A stretch of 64,000 nt of DNA from CALVGQ01 sp964368495 (GTDB lineage Bacteria; Bacillota_I; Bacilli_A; Erysipelotrichales; Erysipelotrichaceae): positions 45,621-109,620 of the forward strand of contig CAYJAJ010000003.1 of the NCBI GenBank assembly GCA_964368495.1, given 5' to 3'. The position numbers were made by a program, and so were the translations under genes. This document shows positions 50,648 to 58,256 of this stretch, piece after piece. How positions within the stretch are numbered: position 1 is the stretch's first letter; each line of letters begins with the position of its first letter. The notes beneath the pieces were generated by a model. It searched no databases, was not told the origin of the DNA, and saw only the letters and a list, made by a program, of their open reading frames with translations.

Positions 50648-51961
50648 ATGAAAAAACTTACTGAATGGTTTAAAAATGCAACTATAATTAAAAAATTTCT
50701 TCCACTACAATTTTTTGTAATAATTAATGTTGTTGTTATTTCATTTTTTTCATTCTTCTCAATCTTAGTGATAAACAACTCTTCACAAAACATTATCGAA
50801 ACTAACGTAAGACATAAAGAAGAACTAAGTGCTATTATTAGAAATATGTATGAATGCCGCGTTTTAGGAAGAGATATTTTATTTGCAGAAGATGATGAAA
50901 AAAAGAATGAGTATTATGATGAATATATAACTGCATTTGATGAGCTTGATTATAAAATGAATGAGTATTCTAAGTATTTATCTGGTGATAGACTTGCATA
51001 TTTTGAAAGCATTATTGAAGAAAAGAATACTTATAAAGATAGCATGATACTTTCTGCAGATATTTGGATAGGTGGAGGAGACTATGATGAGGCACTTTAT
51101 GCTTTACAAGCTGTTACTCCTATTGCAAATGACTTTTTTGGCAGTATTGATGATTTCTCTTATGAAGAGGAAGCTGTTTTACAAGAGGCGCTTAAATACA
51201 ACGATGCCCTTGTAATGACAATTTTGATTTCTGGTGCAATTATCGGTGTTGCAATTATAATAGGCGTTATTTACTTTATGAGGTTCTTTTCGAAAACTAT
51301 GAGTACTAGCCTTATAAAATTAGAAAAGTCCTTATCTCAAATAGCAGAAACTGGAAATATGAAAATAGAAATTCCAAATGAACTTTACACAAATGATGAA
51401 GTAGGTAGAATTGCGAATGTTGCGAATGATATGAAAACTATGCTACTTGAATATTCATTTAATGACGCATTAACTGGTGGATACAACGCAAAAGCATACT
51501 ATGAAGAACTAAATGAAATTTTCTACGATGAAAATACTCAAAAAGAAATTTGGTGCATTATTTCTGATATGAATAATCTAAAACTTATTAATGATAATTT
51601 GGGTCATGTATATGGAGATAATGCAATTAGAAATTCTTATTATGCACTTAATAGTGTATTTGGAAAATATGGAAAAACATTTAGAATTGGTGGAGATGAA
51701 TTTGTTTCTCTTTTAGTTGGATGCACAAAAGATGAACTTAACCTAATGATAAATGATATCATAACACAAATAAATGGAGTAAATAAAAACGCTGTTTACA
51801 AATATTCATTAGCGATTGGATATGATAAATTTACAGGTTCTAATCTGCAACAATATAATGAGATTTTCAAGGAAGTAGATCAAAAAATGTATGATAATAA
51901 AATTGTTAGTAAAGAGTCAAGAATGACATCGAGAGTGATTCCAAGAAAAGGTAGCAAATAA
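50648..51961 (+). CDS. membrane diguanylate cyclase
   Basis: A 437-residue protein: helix near 18-43, an extracellular four-helix-bundle sensor (about 45-190), a second helix (about 193-218), a HAMP-like region and a C-terminal GGDEF domain (about 275-425). The active site FRIGGDEFVSL is intact (G348) and DMNNLKLINDNLGHVYGD is the usual substrate-binding stretch. No RxxD inhibition site is seen five residues before GGDEF. It should make cyclic-di-GMP and oppose the EAL protein before it. ATG 50648 follows AAAGGAG; the two genes form one operon. Confidence 0.9.
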   Translation: MKKLTEWFKNATIIKKFLPLQFFVIINVVVISFFSFFSILVINNSSQNIIETNVRHKEELSAIIRNMYECRVLGRDILFAEDDEKKNEYYDEYITAFDELDYKMNEYSKYLSGDRLAYFESIIEEKNTYKDSMILSADIWIGGGDYDEALYALQAVTPIANDFFGSIDDFSYEEEAVLQEALKYNDALVMTILISGAIIGVAIIIGVIYFMRFFSKTMSTSLIKLEKSLSQIAETGNMKIEIPNELYTNDEVGRIANVANDMKTMLLEYSFNDALTGGYNAKAYYEELNEIFYDENTQKEIWCIISDMNNLKLINDNLGHVYGDNAIRNSYYALNSVFGKYGKTFRIGGDEFVSLLVGCTKDELNLMINDIITQINGVNKNAVYKYSLAIGYDKFTGSNLQQYNEIFKEVDQKMYDNKIVSKESRMTSRVIPRKGSK

Positions 51962-52019
51962 TAGTTAGCTAATATTTGCTGGCAAAATAAAAACAATTAG
52001 TTTTATTTTAACTAATGGA

Positions 52020-52060
52020 AAAAAAGAGAGTTTCTTTTTATAAGAACTCTCTTTTTAATT
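52020..52060. terminator. terminator after the cyclase gene
   Basis: AAAAAGAGAGTT (52021-52032) pairs with AACTCTCTTTTT (52045-52056) around a 12-base loop. A- and T-rich ends suit both directions, so it may also stop metQ transcription arriving from the other side. Confidence 0.85.
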
Positions 52061-52135
52061 TTTGATTCATATATTTTTTTGCTGAATTTAGGTTGAACTC
52101 ACTTGTGTATCAACCAATTTTGACTGTAGATTTTT

Positions 52136-52966
52136 TTATTTAATTGCAGGAATTACTGAACCATTGCTGTAAGTCTCATTGATGAATGCAACGATTTCAT
52201 CTGATTGAAGAACTTCAACAAGTGCTTTAATTCGTTCATCGTCTTTAAGCTCTGTTCTTGTTGCAACAATATTAACATAAGGGTTGTCTTGTGTAGCAGG
52301 CTCTAAGATGATTGAATCTGTTGTAGGATTTAATCCGCCTTGAATAGCATAGTTTCCGTTGATTGCTACTAAATCGCCTTCTTCATTGTCGAAAGTTTGT
52401 ACAAGTAATTCTGGCTTAATTTCAACAAATACAAATCCGCGAGGGTTATTAACTTCATTATCAATGTCAGCGATAGTTATGCTTAAGACATCAGCATCTT
52501 CTGGTAAAGTTATTAAGCCTTCACTTGCTAAGATGCTTAAGATACGTCCATTATCAGCGATTGAATTAGAAATAATAATTTGTGCTCCATCTTCAATTTC
52601 GCTTACTGATGAGTATTTCTTCGAGTAGATTCCAAATGGTTCAACGTGGATACCACCTGCATTGACAATATCGTATCCATGTGTTTCGACACTATCATTA
52701 AAGAATGGTATGTGTTGGAAGAAATTCGCATCAACATCTTTGTTGTCTAATGCTTTATTAAAAATTTCATAAGCATCCATTACTTCAATTTCAAGCTCAA
52801 TGCCGTAATCTTCAAGTAGGATAGGTTTTGCTTCTTCCAGTAATCTTGAATGAGGGTCAAGTGTTGCGGAAACTTTTAAAGTGTTTGAATCAGATTCATT
52901 TGTGGAACATCCACCTATTAGTGTTAATGCTAGAAGTGCTACTAAAATTTTAGTTAATTTTTTCAT
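52136..52966 (-). CDS. metQ: methionine ABC transporter substrate-binding lipoprotein MetQ
   Basis: A 276-residue NlpA/MetQ lipoprotein. The signal peptide ends in the lipobox LIGGC (C20). The mature protein has DVDANFFQHIPFFNDS, AGGIHVEPFGIYSKKY, VFVEIKPELLVQ and NGNYAIQGGLNPTTDSI, all typical of methionine-binding MetQ. Last gene of the minus-strand metNIQ operon, 12 bases after metI. The Met assignment is supported by the T-box upstream. Confidence 0.93.
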   Translation of the reverse strand: MKKLTKILVALLALTLIGGCSTNESDSNTLKVSATLDPHSRLLEEAKPILLEDYGIELEIEVMDAYEIFNKALDNKDVDANFFQHIPFFNDSVETHGYDIVNAGGIHVEPFGIYSKKYSSVSEIEDGAQIIISNSIADNGRILSILASEGLITLPEDADVLSITIADIDNEVNNPRGFVFVEIKPELLVQTFDNEEGDLVAINGNYAIQGGLNPTTDSIILEPATQDNPYVNIVATRTELKDDERIKALVEVLQSDEIVAFINETYSNGSVIPAIK

Positions 52967-52978
52967 GTTATCCTCTTT

Positions 52979-53638
52979 CTATCGTTTATCGATTTTTTTA
53001 ACTATTTTATCGCCAAGACCTTGTATTACAAATACGAGTATGACAATTAATAAGGTTGTTAAGTAAAGCGTGATGTTGCTATTTCTTGCAACACCGTACA
53101 AGTATGCGAAGTGCCCAAGTCCTCCTGCGCCAATTGCACCAGCCATTGCTGTGTATCCTATCAAAGATATTCCCATTACTGTAACGCTTGAAATTAACGC
53201 CGGTTTTGACTCAGGTAATAATATTTTTGTGATAATTTGCCAGTTAGTTGCCCCCATTGCTTTACTTGCTTCAATCACTCCTTTATCTACCTCATTAAGT
53301 GCAATTACACACATTCGTGCATAAAATGGGGCACTTGATATGATTAATGAAGGTAAAGCAGCGGTAGCTCCAAGTGTTGTGCCTACAATGAATTTGGTAA
53401 AATCATTTAATAAGAATAATAAAATGATATAAGGGACAGCTCTAAGAACATTAATAATAAAGTCTAATATTTTAGACAAAAAGATATTTTCAAATAGACC
53501 ATCTTTCTGTGTGCAATAAACAAGTATTCCCAATAGTAACCCAAGAATAACGGCAGTAAGTAAAGATGCTGAAGTCATATATATTGTTTCTTGAAGCGCT
53601 TCAAATAAGCTCGAAAAATTTATTTCATTAAACATCAT
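52979..53638 (-). CDS. metI: methionine ABC transporter permease MetI
   Basis: A 219-residue permease with five helices. ETIYMTSASLLTAVILGLLLG at the start, the coupling helix EASKAMGATNWQIITKILLPES and AGAIGAGGLGHFAY are signature MetI sequences. It overlaps metN by four bases. It passes methionine (D- or L-) across the membrane with MetN as ATPase. Confidence 0.95.
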   Translation of the reverse strand: MMFNEINFSSLFEALQETIYMTSASLLTAVILGLLLGILVYCTQKDGLFENIFLSKILDFIINVLRAVPYIILLFLLNDFTKFIVGTTLGATAALPSLIISSAPFYARMCVIALNEVDKGVIEASKAMGATNWQIITKILLPESKPALISSVTVMGISLIGYTAMAGAIGAGGLGHFAYLYGVARNSNITLYLTTLLIVILVFVIQGLGDKIVKKIDKR

Positions 53639-54654
53639 ATCACCTCCACTTTGATTTTGTCATCGTTTAATAATTGAATGAATTCATCTAAATCACTTTC
53701 ATCTTCTTTTGATATATGAATAATCATCGTTCCAAATGATGAAGTAATGGTGTTTGATATATTGGCATGTACGATGCTTAGGTTGAGCTTAGCTTTTTTC
53801 ATTATTTTAGATAAGATTGGTTGTTTAGCGGTATTATCACTAAATGTTAGACGAAGCAATTTTCCTAAAGGGTAGACCTCTTTGAGTGATTTATGAAGTT
53901 GTAACTCTTCAATCATTTGGGGCCTTGCCTGTACAAAGTTTTTTGTTGCATCATGAATAGGGTTTTCAAATATATCAATTGTTTTGTTACACTCGACTAT
54001 CTTTCCATCAACCATTACAGCAATGCGATGACAAATCTTTTCAGCGACTTCCATTTGATGTGTGATCATCACAATGGTAATACCTAATTTTCTGTTTATT
54101 TTCTTTAATAATTCAATAATCGAATTAGTCGTTTTAGGGTCTAGTGCAGAGGTTGCTTCATCGCAAAGCAATATGTTTGGATTATTTGCTAAGGCTCTTG
54201 CAATCGCAACACGTTGTTTTTGACCACCAGATAAAGTGCTTGGATAACTGTTTTCTTTACCTTGAAGCTCTACTAACTCAATTAAATCATTTACCTTTGG
54301 CTTTATTTCTTCCTTCGGTAATCCTGCAATTTCAAGTGGTAGAGCGATGTTTTCAAAAACTGTTCTGCTCCATAGTAAATTAAAATGTTGAAATATCATT
54401 CCAATTTTCATTCTTAACTGCAATAATTCCTTTTTTGGTAGTGAAGTAATGTCAGTGTTATCAATGTATATTTTGCCACCATCTTGTTTTTCAAGTTGAT
54501 TAATCATCCGAAGCATGGTAGATTTGCCTGCACCACTATAGCCGATGATTCCAAAAACTTCTCCTTTTTCAATTTGAAGTGATACATCATTGACGGCAAT
54601 GAGTGATCCACTTTGATTTTTAAATGTTTTTGATACGTGTTCAAATCGAATCAT
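53635..54654 (-). CDS. metN: methionine ABC transporter ATP-binding protein MetN
   Basis: A 339-residue ATPase. Walker A GYSGAGKSTMLRMINQLE, signature STLSGGQKQRVAIARAL, Walker B LLCDEATSALDPKT and switch MITHQMEVAEKI. Residues after about 255 form the regulatory NIL domain that binds methionine and slows transport when the cell is replete. First gene of metNIQ; it starts just downstream of a T-box terminator. Confidence 0.96.
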   Translation of the reverse strand: MIRFEHVSKTFKNQSGSLIAVNDVSLQIEKGEVFGIIGYSGAGKSTMLRMINQLEKQDGGKIYIDNTDITSLPKKELLQLRMKIGMIFQHFNLLWSRTVFENIALPLEIAGLPKEEIKPKVNDLIELVELQGKENSYPSTLSGGQKQRVAIARALANNPNILLCDEATSALDPKTTNSIIELLKKINRKLGITIVMITHQMEVAEKICHRIAVMVDGKIVECNKTIDIFENPIHDATKNFVQARPQMIEELQLHKSLKEVYPLGKLLRLTFSDNTAKQPILSKIMKKAKLNLSIVHANISNTITSSFGTMIIHISKEDESDLDEFIQLLNDDKIKVEVI

Positions 54655-54678
54655 CTTTTCATCCCTTTCATATAAATA

Positions 54679-54891
54679 AAAAAACTCGTCCTATCATAAG
54701 GACGAGCGTAATTGACCCGTGTTACCACCTTTATTTATTGTTCTTTCACAAGAAACAACCTCATCGAGTACTAACATACTCTATCACTATAACGTGTGCA
54801 TACGTTGTAGATTACCTATCACCTACAAGACTCCAAGACCATCTTCACTTATATATCCTTAAACTTTTTCACCAAACAAGTTCTCTCTAGA
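54679..54891 (-). promoter_or_regulatory. T-box riboswitch (probably methionyl-tRNA responsive) for metNIQ
   Basis: Read on the minus strand, the leader starts near CTAGAGAGAAC (54891) as in stem I. The T-box sequence AAGGTGGTAACACGG occupies 54732-54718, and it is followed by a terminator stem CTCGTCC / GGACGAG (54707-54686) with seven T. The bases of the T-box compete with the terminator as in all T-boxes. A possible specifier ATG (54843-54841, in GAAGATGGTC) fits methionine and the operon, but the secondary structure was not computed. Uncharged tRNA-Met would allow transcription. The whole 354-base gap between metN and the HAD gene holds only this element and its promoter. Confidence 0.88.
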
Positions 54892-54934
54892 AATTTTATA
54901 TAAATTACTTTTCTTATCGTTGTCGTTAAAGCAA

Positions 54935-54963
54935 GTTTAACTTAAAGTAAATTAAATGTCAAT
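54935..54963 (-). promoter_or_regulatory. promoter of the T-box/metNIQ operon
   Basis: Perfect TTGACA (54958-54963), 17-base spacer, TAAACT (54935-54940) on the minus strand, about 45 bases before the stem I start. Confidence 0.8.
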
Positions 54964-55008
54964 GAGTTTTGAAAGAAAATTGTAATATTATTTTTTGTTA
55001 CATTTTTT

Positions 55009-55653
55009 TCATAATATTTTTTTAATTTCATCCAAAGTGTTGAATGAATATTCAATTAATTCTTCTTGCATTTGCTTGTCTGGTTTAACTAAATCCTGAA
55101 TAAAAACACGATGCATGTTGGCGGCTTTTGCTGCCAAATGACCATTTTTTGAATCTTCTATGACTAAACAATGGTCTGGGTTTATACTTAATGTTTCGGA
55201 GACTTTTGTGAAGATTTCAGGATCTGGTTTCGACTTCTTTACTTTGTCTCCACCAATAATGAAGTCGAATTTGAAATCGATTTTCTGGGAGTCCAGTAGA
55301 TGGTTAATATAATTTAAATCACTGCTTGATGCAACACATACTTTTAAGTCTTTTAGTTTTAAATATTCTAATAATTCTAGCAAACCATGTTTCTTGATGT
55401 TTTCTTTGAGTGCAATATTATAAATATCACTTTTTCGTTGATCATATATTTCTAAAATATGTGTCTTTACTTCTGGGTATTCATCTAAGACTGCCATGAT
55501 TTCTTTTGATCCAGAACCCGTAATTCTATCGAACAAGTCGTTTGGTATTGAAACTCCATATTTATCTAAAACTTTTGCCCAAGAAATTTTGGCAATTCTT
55601 TCTGTATCAAACATTAAACCGTCACAGTCAAAAATAACACACTTTATATTCAT
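55009..55653 (-). CDS. HAD-superfamily hydrolase (beta-phosphoglucomutase-like)
   Basis: A 214-residue phosphatase or phosphomutase. HAD motif I DCDGLMFDTE, motif II VASSS, motif III with K in KVKKSKPDPEIF and motif IV VIEDSKNGHLAA. The cap domain is of the alpha-helical (C1) type placed after motif I, as in PGMB and sugar-phosphate phosphatases. Substrate not predictable. AGGAGA precedes the ATG. It stands alone between the met leader and sigK. Confidence 0.86.
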   Translation of the reverse strand: MNIKCVIFDCDGLMFDTERIAKISWAKVLDKYGVSIPNDLFDRITGSGSKEIMAVLDEYPEVKTHILEIYDQRKSDIYNIALKENIKKHGLLELLEYLKLKDLKVCVASSSDLNYINHLLDSQKIDFKFDFIIGGDKVKKSKPDPEIFTKVSETLSINPDHCLVIEDSKNGHLAAKAANMHRVFIQDLVKPDKQMQEELIEYSFNTLDEIKKIL

Positions 55654-55750
55654 AAATTTCTCCTAATCTTTGTGATAATTATAAAAAAAATGCATTCTTA
55701 AGTAAAGAAAACACTGAATAAAATGCAAAATAATAGAAGATTAACTATGT

Positions 55751-55772
55751 AATTAAGCAAAATTGCTTAATT
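55751..55772 (-). terminator. hairpin after sigK
   Basis: AATTAAGCAA/TTGCTTAATT is a 10-base stem with a 2-base turn touching the sigK stop. No T run follows on the minus strand, so termination efficiency is uncertain. Confidence 0.4.
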
Positions 55773-56461
55773 TATTCTTTTTTAAACTGCCTAAGTAGTT
55801 TCACAAAAGCACGTTTTTCAATGCGAGAGACATAAGAGCGGGAAATGTTTTCTTCAATAGCAATCTCTTTTTGAGTCTTTTCCTTTTGATTAAATAACCC
55901 ATAACGTTGAATGATTATTCTTTTTTCTTTTGGATTTAAAGCATTGAGGTATTTATATAATTTTTCTTTGTTTTCTTCAAGTTGTAGTTTTTCAATGATA
56001 TTTGGTGTTCGTTCATCTTTAACAACATCAATGAGTTGAATAAAATCACCATCTTTGTCATAGCCAATAGGGTCATTTAATGAACAGGTATTGTACTGTT
56101 TTTTTGAATTTCTTAATGACATTAGAATTTCATTTTCTATGCACTTAGATGCATAAGTCGTTAAGCGAAGGCCTTTTTTGTAGTCAAAAGAATCAATTGC
56201 TTTAATTAATCCGATTGTTCCAATGCTAATTAAATCTTCAAATGATTCATTCTTGATATCAAATTTTTTTACAATGTGGACAACTAACCTCAAGTTATGT
56301 TCAATTAGTTTATCTCTAGCTTCTTTGTTGCCATTGTCCATTTGTATTAAGTAATCAAGCTCTTGTTTCTTACTTAGTGGTTGAGGGTAGGCTGCAGATT
56401 GAATAAAACCGACTAAAAAGGGTAAGAATTGTTGTAGTAAAGCCCATATTTGATTAAACAT
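55772..56461 (-). CDS. sigK: sporulation sigma factor SigK (pro-sigma-K)
   Basis: A 229-residue sigma-70 family factor matching B. subtilis SigK: hydrophobic pro-sequence of about 20 residues (FNQIWALLQQFLPFLVGF), YPQPLSKKQELDYL, region 2 HNLRLVVHIVKKFD and DLISIGTIGLIKAIDSF, YASKCIENEILMSLR, and region 4 helix-turn-helix TQKEIAIEENISRSYVSRIEKR. SigK acts in the late mother cell and is activated by removal of the pro-sequence. The gene is intact, with no skin element. ATG 56461 follows AGGTGAT; a GTG at 56470 is less likely. It suggests a spore-forming host or recent ancestor. Confidence 0.92.
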   Translation of the reverse strand: MFNQIWALLQQFLPFLVGFIQSAAYPQPLSKKQELDYLIQMDNGNKEARDKLIEHNLRLVVHIVKKFDIKNESFEDLISIGTIGLIKAIDSFDYKKGLRLTTYASKCIENEILMSLRNSKKQYNTCSLNDPIGYDKDGDFIQLIDVVKDERTPNIIEKLQLEENKEKLYKYLNALNPKEKRIIIQRYGLFNQKEKTQKEIAIEENISRSYVSRIEKRAFVKLLRQFKKE

Positions 56462-56524
56462 ACATATCACCTATACTAACATATGCTTCTCAACGGTAAA
56501 AGTATTCATTTCAAATAGAGTTCA

Positions 56525-56553
56525 TTGTAAAGAAAGGGTCTTTATTGTATAAT
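56525..56553 (+). promoter_or_regulatory. promoter of the RNase J/ftsK operon
   Basis: TTGTAA (56525-56530), 17-base spacer, TATAAT (56548-56553), 27 bases before the start codon. Confidence 0.82.
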
Positions 56554-56580
56554 AAATATAGATATAGAAGGAGGATTACT

Positions 56581-58242
56581 ATGAGTCAAGTTCGTATTTT
56601 CGCACTTGGAGGTTTAGATGAAGATGGAAAAAACATGTATGTTGTTGAAATTGAAGATTCCATTTTTGTAATTGAGGCGGGATTAAAATATCCGGAAGTT
56701 GATCAACATGGAGTAAACATGATCATTCCAGATTTTAGATATTTAATAGAAAATAAAAATCGTATTAAAGGGTTGTTTATAACTCACGGTCATGATGATG
56801 TTATGGCTGCAGTACCAAGTTTATTGAAACAAATTGATATTCCAATTTATACTACACCACTTACTGCAATGATTGTTGAAGCAGTGTGCAAAGAAGCAAA
56901 TATAAAGAAAGTAAATATACATCGAATTAAGAGAAATTCGCAATTTAAAATTGATAATGTGAATATTCGTGTTTTTGGTATGACACAGTCTATCGCTGAT
57001 GCGTTTGGTCTTGCAATTGAAAGTAAAGAAGGATATATCGTTTATACAAGCGAGTTTATTGTGGATTACGATATAAGAAATGATGCATTTAGCTGTGATA
57101 TCACAAAACTTGCTGAGATTGGGAAAAAAGGCGTATTTGCTTTGTTGACAGAATCAGTAGGAGCTACAAGAAATGGACATACAGCACCAAATCATCGAAT
57201 AACTAATGAAATTGAGCCTTATTTTGAAGAAGCAAAAAATGAAAGAGTTATTATTACGACTTATGCACAAAATATTTATCGTGTGATTGAAATTGTTGAA
57301 TTAGCGAATAAATACAAGAAAAAAGTGTTTTTCTATGATGAAAACCTAAGAAATATTTTAAAAATGGTTGAAAAATTAGGTTACTATCGTTTACCAATCA
57401 ACTTAGAAATTGGGCGTAAACAATTCAATTCAACTATGAGAAATGTAGTTGTAATAGTTTCGGGAAGTGGTGCTGAAGTATTTAAAAGAATGAATAAGAT
57501 AGCTTTAAAAGAAGATTCGATTGTAGAGCTATCATCTGAAGATACAGTAATTATTGCATCACCAATTGTACCTGGTACTGAACGCGAAGCTGCAAATATG
57601 GAAAATGAAATTTATAAAGAAACGGTAAAAGTTAAATCGTTAGATCATCGTACTGTATTTAGTATGCATGCTTCAAGTGAAGAACTTAAAATGATGGTTT
57701 ATTTATTTAAACCTAAGTATTATATTCCGATTAAAGGAGAATACCGTCATCTAATTGCGAATGCTAATATTGCTTTTGATATGGGTATTCATGCTAATAA
57801 AATATTGCTTTTAGACAATGGACAGATTGCAAAATTTGAAGATGGTGAGTGTAAATCAACAGATGAAATGATTCCATTAGAACAAGTGTTGGTTGATGGT
57901 AATGATAGCTTAGATGTAAGTGGAATGGTATTAAAAGATCGTGAAACACTTTCTACTGATGGAGCTATTATTTGTGGTGTCGTTGTTGATTTTAAGACAA
58001 AAGAAATCATTGGGGGACCAGATGTACAAAGTCGTGGGGTAATCTATTTGAAAGATGCAGATTATATTGTAAAAGAGATTACTTCAATTATTGAAAATTT
58101 AATCAATACGGCAGTAAGTGAAAATCGCTATGAAAATATTGCGATGCGTCAAGAAATTAAAGAAAAAATCATTAAATATGTTTTAAAAGAAACCGGAAAA
58201 CGTCCGATGATATTACCGGCTATTGTTGAAATTAATGTATAA
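56581..58242 (+). CDS. RNase J family protein lacking metal ligands (J2-like paralogue)
   Basis: A 553-residue beta-lactamase/beta-CASP protein. The start SQVRIFALGGLDEDGKNMYV is typical of RNase J. The motif that should read H-x-H-x-D-H is THGHDDVM: H69, H71 and D73 are present but the last His is V74. Other metal-site positions also differ: MTQSIADAFG, VYTSEFIVDY and IPIKGEYRHL (K385 where RNase J1 has His). This resembles RNase J2, a low-activity partner of J1 in Firmicutes, so it is probably a structural subunit; a true J1 should lie elsewhere. ATG 56581 follows GAAGGAGGA. FtsK follows after 14 bases. Confidence 0.85.
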   Translation: MSQVRIFALGGLDEDGKNMYVVEIEDSIFVIEAGLKYPEVDQHGVNMIIPDFRYLIENKNRIKGLFITHGHDDVMAAVPSLLKQIDIPIYTTPLTAMIVEAVCKEANIKKVNIHRIKRNSQFKIDNVNIRVFGMTQSIADAFGLAIESKEGYIVYTSEFIVDYDIRNDAFSCDITKLAEIGKKGVFALLTESVGATRNGHTAPNHRITNEIEPYFEEAKNERVIITTYAQNIYRVIEIVELANKYKKKVFFYDENLRNILKMVEKLGYYRLPINLEIGRKQFNSTMRNVVVIVSGSGAEVFKRMNKIALKEDSIVELSSEDTVIIASPIVPGTEREAANMENEIYKETVKVKSLDHRTVFSMHASSEELKMMVYLFKPKYYIPIKGEYRHLIANANIAFDMGIHANKILLLDNGQIAKFEDGECKSTDEMIPLEQVLVDGNDSLDVSGMVLKDRETLSTDGAIICGVVVDFKTKEIIGGPDVQSRGVIYLKDADYIVKEITSIIENLINTAVSENRYENIAMRQEIKEKIIKYVLKETGKRPMILPAIVEINV

Positions 58243-58256
58243 AGGGGAGATATATT

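Noticed and set aside
54624..54890. Plus-strand open frame of 88 codons upstream of the HAD gene
   Set aside because: It is the complement of the metNIQ T-box leader, which explains the sequence fully.
56462..56580. Insertion (skin) element or truncation at sigK
   Set aside because: SigK reads through from the pro-sequence to region 4 without break.
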